Part shown: piece after piece, positions 9,913 through 18,372 of the stretch
Numbering within the stretch: position 1 is the first letter of the stretch
Layout: each line of letters opens with the position of its first letter
Source: an uncultured Alphaproteobacteria bacterium
GTDB taxonomy: Bacteria; Pseudomonadota; Alphaproteobacteria; Pelagibacterales; Pelagibacteraceae
Direction of reading: 5' to 3'
Assembly (NCBI GenBank): GCA_903869725.1
Contig: CAIQAD010000017.1
Coordinates: forward strand, 58,033-122,032
Length of the DNA: 64,000 nucleotides
The notes under the pieces: model-generated
The model's database searches: none
What the model saw: the letters and a program-made list of their open reading frames with translations, nothing else
Told to the model about the DNA's origin: nothing
Made by a program: the position numbers and the translations under genes

Positions 9913-11736
9913 TTACTCTACGGTAACTGATTTAGCTAGGTTTCTAGGCTTATCAATATCGTTACCTTTTTTTAACGCAACAAAATACGCAAGTAATTGT
10001 AAAGGAATATTTGTTAAAAACGGAGTTAAAAATCTATTAGTTTTTGGAACATTTATTTGAAACCAAATATTATCACCTGAATATTCTTCATCTTCTCTAT
10101 CGGTAACTAAAATAATTTTTCCACCTCGCGCAATAACTTCCTGCATATTAGAAACTGATTTTTCATAAAGTTGGTCATGAGGCGCAACTACAATGACTGG
10201 CATACCATTTTCAATTAACGCCAAAGGACCATGTTTCATTTCGCCAGCGGGATACCCTTCTGCATGCAAATAGGTTAATTCTTTAAATTTAAGAGCACCT
10301 TCTAATGCAACCGGATAAGAAATTCCTCGACCTAAAAAAATTGATCCTTTGATATTTGTTAAGTCAGGTGCAATCTCTTCAATTGCATCTTTATTATGCT
10401 TTAAAATAGTAGAAACTTGATCAGCAATATTTTCTAGTCCTGTAATGACTTCGTTATAATCTTTGTCAGAAATTTCTTTTCTAAGTTTTGCAATTTTTAA
10501 AATTAATAAAAGAGCAACAAGTATCTGCCCGGTAAAAGCTTTTGTAGATGCAACTCCAACCTCTGGTCCAACATGGATCGGTAACACCATATCCGCTTCT
10601 CTTGATAATGAACTTTCAGCAACGTTTACAATGGCACAGTTTATAGCTTTGTTAGCTTTGCATAAATTTTGAGCAGCTATTGTATCTGCAGTTTCCCCAG
10701 ATTGAGAAATAAAAATGTAAAAATCATTTTTTCTAAATTGATTTTTTCGATATCTAAATTCGGATGCAATATCGACAACAATCTCTAAATTTGTAAACTC
10801 TTCAAACCAATATTTAGCAACGACACAAGCATGGTAAGCTGTGCCACATGCAATTAATATAATTCTGTTTATATTTTGAGGATCAATTGGAAAATTGGTA
10901 ATATTAATTTCTTTTCTAATTTTATCGACGTATTCATTAATAGATTTTTTTATAACTTCTGGTTGCTGATCAATTTCTTTTGACATGAAATCTTTGTAAT
11001 TACCTTTGTTATAAGCAACTTCTTCATCGGCTATTTTATGAACTTTCTTTTCAACTTTTTTTTTGTGGTGATTATAAAATTCAATTTTTTCTTTGGTAAC
11101 AACGCAAACATCACCGTCATCTAAATAAGAAATTTCTTTTGTCATTGAATTTAACGCATAAGAGTCTGAGCCTATATATTTCTCATCTTTAGAATAGCCA
11201 ACCGCAAGTGGGCTGCCTCTTCTTGCACCAACAATTAAATTATCAAATTTTTTAAAGATTATTCCTAAAGCAAAACTACCTTTTAATTCTTTTAGAGTTT
11301 CAAAAACTGCTTCTAAATAGTTAAATTTTTTTAAATTCTCAGTAATTAAATGAGTAACTACTTCAGTATCTGTTTGAGATTTAAATGTATAACCTTTTTT
11401 AATTAGTTCTTTTTTAATAAAATTAGAATTTTCTATAATTCCATTATGTACAACAGAGACATCATCTGACGAATGCGGATGTGCATTTATTTGATTGGGT
11501 ATTCCATGAGTTGCCCAACGCACGTGCCCTATAACTGTCGTTCCGTTTAATAAAGTTTTTCCAATTAACTTTTCTAAATCTTCAACTTTTCCAGCGCATT
11601 TGTTCTCAATAATTTCACCCTTAGTTATTGTTGCAACACCTGCGGAATCGTAACCACGATATTCAAGTTTTTTTAAAGAATGAATAATATCACTTACGAC
11701 ATTCTTATTGCTTACGATTCCAATGATTCCACACAT
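9913..11736 (-). CDS. glmS: Glutamine-fructose-6-phosphate aminotransferase (isomerizing)
   Basis: A 607-residue enzyme making glucosamine 6-phosphate from fructose 6-phosphate and glutamine. The N-terminus MCGIIGIVSN exposes the nucleophile Cys2 after Met removal, and LEYRGYDSAGVA is the class II glutaminase motif. Two SIS domains follow, with SQSGETADTIAA and HAEGYPAGEMKHGPLALI. The C-terminus NLAKSVTVE is the conserved end. It begins 3 bases after the truncated GlmU gene, so the two act in one UDP-GlcNAc unit. Confidence 0.98.
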   Translation of the reverse strand: MCGIIGIVSNKNVVSDIIHSLKKLEYRGYDSAGVATITKGEIIENKCAGKVEDLEKLIGKTLLNGTTVIGHVRWATHGIPNQINAHPHSSDDVSVVHNGIIENSNFIKKELIKKGYTFKSQTDTEVVTHLITENLKKFNYLEAVFETLKELKGSFALGIIFKKFDNLIVGARRGSPLAVGYSKDEKYIGSDSYALNSMTKEISYLDDGDVCVVTKEKIEFYNHHKKKVEKKVHKIADEEVAYNKGNYKDFMSKEIDQQPEVIKKSINEYVDKIRKEINITNFPIDPQNINRIILIACGTAYHACVVAKYWFEEFTNLEIVVDIASEFRYRKNQFRKNDFYIFISQSGETADTIAAQNLCKANKAINCAIVNVAESSLSREADMVLPIHVGPEVGVASTKAFTGQILVALLLILKIAKLRKEISDKDYNEVITGLENIADQVSTILKHNKDAIEEIAPDLTNIKGSIFLGRGISYPVALEGALKFKELTYLHAEGYPAGEMKHGPLALIENGMPVIVVAPHDQLYEKSVSNMQEVIARGGKIILVTDREDEEYSGDNIWFQINVPKTNRFLTPFLTNIPLQLLAYFVALKKGNDIDKPRNLAKSVTVE

Positions 11737-11739
11737 ATA

Positions 11740-12327
11740 TTATTTTCTTTTTTTAATTTCTCTTTGATGAACTCTAGAAAGAGCTAAAGAATTGTCAGTG
11801 ACATTTTTAGTAATTGTCGAACCTGCGCCTATAGTTGAATTTTTTCCAAGCTTGACTGGCGCAACAAGCGCTGTATTTGAGCCTACAAATACATTATCTA
11901 AAATTTTTGTTTTGTGTTTTTTCTTTCCGTCATAATTACAAGTAATTGTGCCAGCTCCAATATTTACATTTTTTCCAAGTTCAGAATCTCCAACATAACT
12001 CAAATGATTAATTTTAGAATTTTTACCAATTTTAGATTTTTTAACTTCAACAAAGTTTCCAATTTGACTATTATCCTCTAACACTGTCTCTGGTCGAAGA
12101 CGAGCAAATGGGCCTATTGTAACATTGTTTCCGATTTTAGTTTTTTCAATATAAGAAAAACTCAAAATTTTCACATTGTTTCCAATTTTTACGCCTTTAC
12201 CAATAACAACATATGGTTCTATCAGAACATTTTTTCCAAACTTTGTATCTTTTGAAAGATGAATAGACTGAGGCGATACAAGTTTAACGCCTTGTTTAAT
12301 TGCTTTATGTCTTAATTTATTTTGCAT
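11740..12327 (-). CDS. GlmU-like acetyltransferase domain protein lacking the uridyltransferase domain
   Basis: A 195-residue left-handed beta-helix protein. The sequence from [27 protein letters not shown] through [27 protein letters not shown] to the C-terminal [12 protein letters not shown] closely follows the C-terminal half of bifunctional GlmU, which acetylates glucosamine 1-phosphate. GlmU is normally about 450 residues. The N-terminal pyrophosphorylase domain (GGxGTRM motif) is absent, and the 162 bases upstream hold no trace of it. UTP transfer must come from another gene if the pathway is complete. Coupling to glmS supports the role. Confidence 0.85.
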   Translation of the reverse strand: MQNKLRHKAIKQGVKLVSPQSIHLSKDTKFGKNVLIEPYVVIGKGVKIGNNVKILSFSYIEKTKIGNNVTIGPFARLRPETVLEDNSQIGNFVEVKKSKIGKNSKINHLSYVGDSELGKNVNIGAGTITCNYDGKKKHKTKILDNVFVGSNTALVAPVKLGKNSTIGAGSTITKNVTDNSLALSRVHQREIKKRK

Positions 12328-12396
12328 TATGAAATTTCATTTTAAAAATTAATAAATTAAACTTTTATGACAACATTAATTCAAAATTGTGATTTA

Positions 12397-12423
12397 TTGC
12401 AATTTAATTTACCTTAATATACT
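12397..12423 (+). promoter_or_regulatory. Possible sigma-70 promoter for gph
   Basis: TTGCAA at 12397-12402 and TATACT at 12418-12423 are separated by 15 bases, a little short of the usual 17. They lie in the divergent spacer between the GlmU-like gene and gph, about 67 bases before the gph ATG. The region is AT-rich, so chance matches are likely. Confidence 0.3.
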
Positions 12424-12489
12424 AATGATTTTACACATTAATTCGCAAATTCTTTATTTTAGTAAAAATTTTGCTCTTTTATTTAATAC

Positions 12490-13161
12490 ATGAGTAAGGC
12501 AATAGTTTTTGATCTTGATGGCACTTTAGTTGACTCTGCGCCTGATCTTATGGACTCGCATAATTTTGTAATGCGTAAACATGGGTATGAGCCAAAACCA
12601 TTATCAGATATTCGTTTTCTTGCAGGCCGCGGTGCTTCTAATATGGTGCTTAGATCTTTAAATGAAGCAAAAAAAGCTTTTGATCCAAAACTTCACAAGC
12701 AAATGACGGATGATTTCATAAAACACTATACTGACAATCTTTCTAAAAATTCTAAAGAAATTAAAGGTGTAACAGAATTTTTAAAATGGGGACAGTCTCA
12801 AAATATTAGTTTTGCAGTTTGTACAAACAAACTTGAATATCTTGCAAAAAAGTTACTTAAAGAAATTAATCTCATTCATTTTTTTGATTTTGTTGCAGGC
12901 GTTGATACCTTTGAATATAAAAAACCAGATCCTAGACACCTTACGCAAATTTTAGAAATAATGGACATTGAAAAACACAATACTATCATGGTTGGCGATA
13001 GCGAGACTGATGCTGAAACTGCAAAATCTGCTAAAATAAATTTTGTATTAGTTGCTAATGGCTATACAGAAAAAGATAAAGATAACATTCATCACGATTA
13101 TTTTATTAATGATTTTGATGAAATGAAAGGTGTAATAGATAAAATGCGATTTTTAAGTTAG
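12490..13161 (+). CDS. gph: Phosphoglycolate phosphatase-like HAD hydrolase
   Basis: A 223-residue HAD superfamily phosphatase with a cap domain. Motif I is VFDLDGTLVDSAPDL (Asp8 nucleophile, Asp10 acid/base), motif II is CTNK near 117, motif III the Lys in EYKKPDP, and motif IV VGDSETDAETA. DGTLVDSAPDL and the length match Gph, which removes phosphate from 2-phosphoglycolate, but related HAD enzymes share these motifs. It is the first gene of a rightward trio with prpB and prpC. Confidence 0.85.
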   Translation: MSKAIVFDLDGTLVDSAPDLMDSHNFVMRKHGYEPKPLSDIRFLAGRGASNMVLRSLNEAKKAFDPKLHKQMTDDFIKHYTDNLSKNSKEIKGVTEFLKWGQSQNISFAVCTNKLEYLAKKLLKEINLIHFFDFVAGVDTFEYKKPDPRHLTQILEIMDIEKHNTIMVGDSETDAETAKSAKINFVLVANGYTEKDKDNIHHDYFINDFDEMKGVIDKMRFLS

Positions 13162-13202
13162 TCAAATTTTGCATTAATATTTAAAACGAATATAATTTCA
13201 TT

Positions 13203-14108
13203 ATGTATTTTGTAAAAAAGACTCCAGTTGAAAAAAGGCAAGAGCTTCAAAAAAAATTAAAAAGTGGAAAACTAAATAGATTTCCAGGTGCCTATAATCC
13301 CTTAGTTGCAAAATTAATTCAAGAAATTGGATATGAAGGCGTTTATGTCTCAGGCGCTGTAATGTCGAATGATTTAGCTTTACCTGATATTGGACTAACT
13401 ACACTTACTGAAGTCTCTTATCGAGCTGAACAAATTGCGCGCGTTACAGATTTGCCAACCATAGTTGATGCAGATACTGGTTTTGGCGAAGTTATGAACT
13501 GCGCAAGAACAATTGAAACGTTTGAAAATTTTGGAATTTCAGGTTGTCATATCGAAGATCAAATCAATCCAAAACGCTGCGGTCACTTAGATAATAAAGA
13601 AGTAGTGCCAATTACTGAGATGGTAAAAAAGATCAATGCAGCAGCAAAAGCTAGAAAAGATAATAATTTTCTAATTATCGCAAGAACAGATGCTAATGCT
13701 GTTGAAGGAATAGATAATACTATTAAGCGAATAAAAGCTTACGTAGATGCAGGTGCTGATATGATTTTTCCTGAAGCTTTAAAAAATGAAAACGAATTTG
13801 AAAAAGTAAGAAAGAGCACCAAAGCTTATTTACTTGCAAATATGACAGAGTTTGGAAAATCAAAATTACTATCAACTAAAGAACTATCTAATCTAGGCTA
13901 CAATCTTGTCATTTATCCAGTAACGACGCAAAGATTAGCTATGAAAAACGTTGAAGATGGTTTGAAACAAATATTTAAAGAAGGTCATCAAAATAATGTG
14001 ATTGATAAAATGCAAACAAGAAAAAGATTATACGATCTTGTTGATTATGAAAAATATAACGAGTTTGATAGTAAAATTTTTAACTTTTCCAAAAAAGGTC
14101 ACGAATAA
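13203..14108 (+). CDS. prpB: 2-methylisocitrate lyase
   Basis: A 301-residue member of the isocitrate lyase/PEP mutase superfamily. It splits 2-methylisocitrate to pyruvate and succinate in the methylcitrate cycle. Visible are the metal-binding VDADTGFG (88-95, Asp89/Asp91), the catalytic loop KRCGHLD (124-130, Cys126) and IARTDANAVEG. PrpB and prpC are 2 bases apart, which supports PrpB over other superfamily members. No prpD or acnD/prpF lies next to them. Confidence 0.93.
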   Translation: MYFVKKTPVEKRQELQKKLKSGKLNRFPGAYNPLVAKLIQEIGYEGVYVSGAVMSNDLALPDIGLTTLTEVSYRAEQIARVTDLPTIVDADTGFGEVMNCARTIETFENFGISGCHIEDQINPKRCGHLDNKEVVPITEMVKKINAAAKARKDNNFLIIARTDANAVEGIDNTIKRIKAYVDAGADMIFPEALKNENEFEKVRKSTKAYLLANMTEFGKSKLLSTKELSNLGYNLVIYPVTTQRLAMKNVEDGLKQIFKEGHQNNVIDKMQTRKRLYDLVDYEKYNEFDSKIFNFSKKGHE

Positions 14109-14110
14109 TA

Positions 14111-15223
14111 ATGGCTGAAGGAGAAATTAAAAAAGGTTTGGTTGGAGTTATTGCAGATGAGACGAAAGTCTCGGAAGTAATGCCAGATATAAATTCTCTA
14201 ACATACCGTGGGTATGCAGTTCAAGATTTAGCAGAGCATTGTTCATTTGAAGAAGTTGCTTACCTTATATTAAATGGTGAACTTCCAAATAAAGATCAAC
14301 TCAAAGAATTTGAAAAACAAGAAAGAGCAAATAGAGAAATCTCAACTAATTTAAAAAATATTATAAAAAATTATTCAAAAGATGCTCATCCAATGGATAC
14401 AACAAGAACTTCTGTTAGTCACTTAGGTCTGGAAGATAAAGAAACTGCAACAAATACGATAGAAGCAGATTATAAAAAATTTATTAGAATATTTGCAAAA
14501 ACCCCAACTGCAGTTGCTGCTAATTTTAGATCAAGAAAAGGACTTGAAATCATTGAGCCTAAAAAAGATTTAAGTTTTTCTGAAAACTTTTTTCATATGT
14601 GCTTTGGAAAAATTCCAAGCAAGGAAGTAGTAAAAGCTTTTGATGTTTCATTAATTTTATATGCTGAGCATAGTTTTAATGCCTCTACTTTTGCAACGCG
14701 CGTAGTAACAAGTACGCTTGCAGATATTCATAGCGCAATAGTTGCTGGAATTTGCGCTTTAAAAGGACCGTTGCATGGTGGCGCAAATGAAGAAGTTATG
14801 AAAATGTTTTTTAATATCAAAGAACCAGAGAAAGCAAAAGATTACATTTTAAATAAAATAAAAAATAAAGACCTTATTATAGGATTTGGTCACCGAGTTT
14901 ATAAAAATGGAGACTCACGCGTGCCAACGATGACTAAATATTATTACAAAACTGCAGAATTTTATAAAAATGAAAAATTTCCAAAAATTTCCAAAATTTT
15001 AGAAGACACAATGATAAAAGAGAAAAATATTTTTCCAAACTTAGATTTTCCGTCAGGTCCTACTTACTACTTAATGGGATTTGATGTTGATTTTTTTACA
15101 CCTATTTTTGTAATTGCAAGAATTACAGGTTGGTCAGCTCATGTTATAGAACAATTAAAAAATAATAGACTGATAAGACCGCTTTCAAAATATACCGGCT
15201 CAAAACACCGAACTATAAAATAG
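14111..15223 (+). CDS. prpC: 2-methylcitrate synthase
   Basis: A 370-residue citrate synthase-family enzyme joining propionyl-CoA and oxaloacetate. The substrate-binding GPLHGGANEEVM (about 218-229) and GFGHRVYKNGDSRVP (about 257-271) carry the catalytic His residues. The Asp lies in NLDFPSGPTYY near 310. The short form and coupling to prpB favour methylcitrate synthase over GltA, which is larger. Propionyl-CoA from odd-chain fats, branched amino acids or DMSP would enter here. It ends 15 bases before the convergent nrdB stop. Confidence 0.9.
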   Translation: MAEGEIKKGLVGVIADETKVSEVMPDINSLTYRGYAVQDLAEHCSFEEVAYLILNGELPNKDQLKEFEKQERANREISTNLKNIIKNYSKDAHPMDTTRTSVSHLGLEDKETATNTIEADYKKFIRIFAKTPTAVAANFRSRKGLEIIEPKKDLSFSENFFHMCFGKIPSKEVVKAFDVSLILYAEHSFNASTFATRVVTSTLADIHSAIVAGICALKGPLHGGANEEVMKMFFNIKEPEKAKDYILNKIKNKDLIIGFGHRVYKNGDSRVPTMTKYYYKTAEFYKNEKFPKISKILEDTMIKEKNIFPNLDFPSGPTYYLMGFDVDFFTPIFVIARITGWSAHVIEQLKNNRLIRPLSKYTGSKHRTIK

Positions 15224-15238
15224 ATTTAATTTTAAGAA

Positions 15239-16276
15239 TTATTTAGTAAATTCGAACGCTTCAACCCAAGAACCACGAGTAGACGCTTTAGAATATTCGG
15301 TTGCTCTACCTTCAAAGAAGTTCATATGTTCAACACCATTTAACATATCATCTAACCAAGATAGTGGATTTTCTTTGACTTGGTAAATTTCTTTTAATCG
15401 TAGTTGCGATAGTCTTCTATTTGCAATCCAACGAATATAATCTTTTACTTGTTGTGCTTTTAAGCCTTCAATATCTCCCATTTGAAATGCAAGATCAATA
15501 AATGCATCTTCGTGGTGTACGATTGTTTTACAAGCATCATAAATTTCTGTCTTTAAACTTTCATCTAATAAACCTGGGTTCTCATCGCAGAACGTATTAA
15601 AAATTTTAATCATAGAATTGCAATGCAGTGTCTCGTCTCTTACTGACCATGTTACAATCTGCCCCATGCCTTTCATTTTATTAAATCGTGGAAAATTTAA
15701 TAAAATCGCAAAACTTGCAAACAGTTGTAAGCCTTCTGTGAAAGCGCTAAATACAGCAACCGTTTTTGCTATTTCTCTTTTATTATTAGTGTTGAAATTC
15801 TGCATGTAGTCATACTTATCTTTCATTTCTTTGTACTTTAAAAATGCAGAGTATTCAGAATCTGGCATTCCGATTGTATCTAATAAATGAGAATACGCTG
15901 CGATATGAATTGTTTCCATTGCTGAAAACGCAGTCATCATCATTAAAACTTCTGTTGGTTTAAATACGCTTGTGTAATGTCTAAGATAACAATTATTTAC
16001 TTCAACATCGGCTTGCGTAAAAAATCTAAAAATTTGAGTAAGTAAATTTTTTTCACCTTGCGTTAATTTTTTTTGCCAATCTCTAATATCTTCTGACAAA
16101 GGAACTTCTTCTGGCAACCAATGAATTCTTTGCTGCGTTAACCACGCATCGTAGCACCATGGATATCTAAAAGGTTTATAAACTGGATTGTCTTTTAAAA
16201 GACCTTTAGTTTCACAGTAGTTAGCATCTATAACTTTTGGATCAATTTTAACTGCTGCTACTGACATGATAGACAC
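15239..16276 (-). CDS. nrdB: Ribonucleoside-diphosphate reductase beta subunit, class Ia
   Basis: A 345-residue R2 protein that houses the diiron-tyrosyl radical cofactor. The iron-ligand helices are visible as FTQADVEVNN (Asp90), SAMETIHIAAYSHLL (Glu121, His124, radical Tyr128 in the ETIHxxxY context), FTEGLQLFASF and WSVRDETLHC. It overlaps the nrdA 3' end by 19 bases in the same direction, a coupled nrdA-nrdB operon. A second ATG three codons in is possible. Confidence 0.96.
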   Translation of the reverse strand: MSIMSVAAVKIDPKVIDANYCETKGLLKDNPVYKPFRYPWCYDAWLTQQRIHWLPEEVPLSEDIRDWQKKLTQGEKNLLTQIFRFFTQADVEVNNCYLRHYTSVFKPTEVLMMMTAFSAMETIHIAAYSHLLDTIGMPDSEYSAFLKYKEMKDKYDYMQNFNTNNKREIAKTVAVFSAFTEGLQLFASFAILLNFPRFNKMKGMGQIVTWSVRDETLHCNSMIKIFNTFCDENPGLLDESLKTEIYDACKTIVHHEDAFIDLAFQMGDIEGLKAQQVKDYIRWIANRRLSQLRLKEIYQVKENPLSWLDDMLNGVEHMNFFEGRATEYSKASTRGSWVEAFEFTK

Positions 16277-18198
16277 TCTTCGTAATTTTTGTTTTCCGTA
16301 CTGTCTGCTGTTTTTTCTATTTTAGCAACAAAACTTTTGCTTACAACTTCTGCCCTCTGGATAGATTTCGACCTACAGTAGTATAAACTTTTCAAACCTT
16401 TTTTCCATGCTTGGAAATGAATTTGATGAAGATCTCTTTTGTGAACATCTGCTGGTAAGAAAATGTTTAATGATTGCGCTTGCGAGATATATGGAGTTCT
16501 GTCTGCCGATAAATCAATCAACCATCGTTGATCAAGTTCAAACGCAGTTTTAAAAATATCTTTTTCTTCCTGAGTTAAAAAATCTAAATGCTGTACAGAA
16601 CCTTGATTAGTTGTAATTGAAGACCAAACTTCATTAGTGTTCTGATTATATTTATTTAAAACTTTTTCTAAGAATTTATTTCTAACGTTAAATGATCCGG
16701 ATAAAGTTTTGTGTGTGTAGCTATTAGCTGCGATCGGCTCAATTCCAGGAGATGATCCGCCACAAATAATAGAAATGGATGCTGTTGGTGCTATTGCAGT
16801 TTTATTAGAAAATCTTTCCATCATTCCATACTCTGCAGCGTCAGGGCACGCTCCTCTTTCTTCTGCTAATTTTCGGGATGCTTTATTAACTTCGCTATCA
16901 ATGTGCTTGAACATTCTAGTGTTCCATACTTTAGACATTACTGATTCAAGTGGGATTAAGTTTTTTTGCAAAAATGAGTGGAAACCCATCACACCAAGAC
17001 CAACGCTACGTTCACGGTGCGCTGAATATTTAGCATCTTTAAAAGTCTCTGGTGCTTTTTCAATAAATTCACTTAAAATATTATCCAAAAATCTCATGAT
17101 GTCTTCAATGATATTTGGATCATCTTTCCACTCATCATAAGTTTCTAAATTTAAAGATGATAAACAACACACTGCTGTTCTTTCTTTGCCGTGTTTATCT
17201 ATTCCAGTTGGCAAAGTAATTTCAGAACATAAATTAGAAGTCTTAACCATAAGACCAGCAAGTTTATGATGTTGTGGGATCATTCTGTTAACTGTATCGA
17301 TGAACACGATGTAAGGCTCACCTGTTTCAACTCGAGCGGTTAATAATCTAATCCATAAATTTCTAGCAGAAATAGTTGATTGCACTGCGCCATCATAAGG
17401 ACTTTTCAATGCCCATTGTTCATCAAGCTCAACTGCACGCATAAAAGCATCAGTTACTAATACGCCGTGATGAAGATTAAGTGCTTTTCTATTTGGATCA
17501 CCTCCTGTTGGACGTCTCATTTCAATAAACTCTTCAATTTCAGGGTGATCGATTTGTAAATAGCAGGCTGCCGATCCTCTTCGTAAAGAACCTTGGCTAA
17601 TAGCAAGAGTTAAAGAATCCATCACTTTAATAAATGGAATAATTCCAGATGTCTTGCCAACTCTACCAATTTTTTCACCAATTGATCTTAAATTTCCCCA
17701 GTAACTTCCAATGCCACCACCTCTTGCTGCAAGCCAAACGTTTTCTGACCACAGATCTAAAATTCCATCTAAACTATCGTTTGCCTCATTTAAAAAACAA
17801 GAAATTGGAAGACCTCTATCTGTTCCAGCGTTAGATAATACTGGAGTTGCGGGCATGAACCAAAGATTACTAATATAATTATAAATTCTTTGTGCGTGTA
17901 AATTATTATCTGCATAGTTTGCGGCAACACGCGCAAATAAATCTTGGTATGATTCTCCGTTAGCTAAATATCTGTCATCTAAAGTTGCTTTACCAAAATT
18001 TGTTAATTTTGAATCACGCGAACGATCAATCTTGATTGTGATTCCTTTTTCATTTTGAAATAATTCTGTGTCCCGTGTTAGAGAAAAAAGATCTGGTTTT
18101 TTTAGATCTTGAACATTAGAATTGTTTGATGCAGCAGGAATATCTACGCCTTTTTCAAGGACGATCTTCTCTATAGCTAAAGCTAGATTATCTTGCAT
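16258..18198 (-). CDS. nrdA: Ribonucleoside-diphosphate reductase alpha subunit, class Ia
   Basis: Catalytic R1 subunit, about 646 residues from the chosen start MQDNLALAIEK. It has the active-site region LPISCFLNE, NLCSEITLPTG with the NxCxE radical-site residues, PTASISIICGGSSPGIEP and the swinging C-terminal pair CLSC at 642-645. The N-terminus lacks a recognisable ATP-cone, so overall activity control by dATP may be missing. An upstream in-frame ATG at 18234 would add 12 residues, but it would read through a candidate NrdR box, so I prefer 18198. Confidence 0.95.
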   Translation of the reverse strand: MQDNLALAIEKIVLEKGVDIPAASNNSNVQDLKKPDLFSLTRDTELFQNEKGITIKIDRSRDSKLTNFGKATLDDRYLANGESYQDLFARVAANYADNNLHAQRIYNYISNLWFMPATPVLSNAGTDRGLPISCFLNEANDSLDGILDLWSENVWLAARGGGIGSYWGNLRSIGEKIGRVGKTSGIIPFIKVMDSLTLAISQGSLRRGSAACYLQIDHPEIEEFIEMRRPTGGDPNRKALNLHHGVLVTDAFMRAVELDEQWALKSPYDGAVQSTISARNLWIRLLTARVETGEPYIVFIDTVNRMIPQHHKLAGLMVKTSNLCSEITLPTGIDKHGKERTAVCCLSSLNLETYDEWKDDPNIIEDIMRFLDNILSEFIEKAPETFKDAKYSAHRERSVGLGVMGFHSFLQKNLIPLESVMSKVWNTRMFKHIDSEVNKASRKLAEERGACPDAAEYGMMERFSNKTAIAPTASISIICGGSSPGIEPIAANSYTHKTLSGSFNVRNKFLEKVLNKYNQNTNEVWSSITTNQGSVQHLDFLTQEEKDIFKTAFELDQRWLIDLSADRTPYISQAQSLNIFLPADVHKRDLHQIHFQAWKKGLKSLYYCRSKSIQRAEVVSKSFVAKIEKTADSTENKNYEECLSCQ

Positions 18199-18231
18199 AA
18201 CTCTAATGTTTATTAGATTTTTTTGTAAAAA

Positions 18232-18278
18232 CAACTACATGTTGTGTTACAAAATTGTTAATATACTATTACTAAGTA
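18232..18278 (-). promoter_or_regulatory. Candidate pair of NrdR boxes upstream of nrdA
   Basis: Box 1 at 18232-18247 reads CAACTACATGTTGTGT and matches the central C-w-A-x-A-T-x-T-w-G pattern of the NrdR consensus. Box 2 at 18263-18278 begins ATACTAT and matches only the first half. The two starts are 31 bases apart, the three-helical-turn spacing known for NrdR. Box 2 lies inside the putative promoter spacer and box 1 just downstream, which is apt for repression. Confidence 0.45.
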
Positions 18279-18286
18279 GTTAACAA
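18260..18286 (-). promoter_or_regulatory. Possible nrdAB promoter
   Basis: On the minus strand TTGTTA (complement of 18281-18286) and TATATT (complement of 18260-18265) are 15 bases apart, about 60 bases before the preferred nrdA start. The spacing is short for sigma-70. The association with the NrdR-like boxes is the main support. Confidence 0.35.
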
Positions 18287-18372
18287 TAGAACATTATTAG
18301 AACGTTATAAAAAAGTCAATTAAATTTTTTTTATTTTGATAAACCATTCATAATTAAGAATTAATTTTTTTC

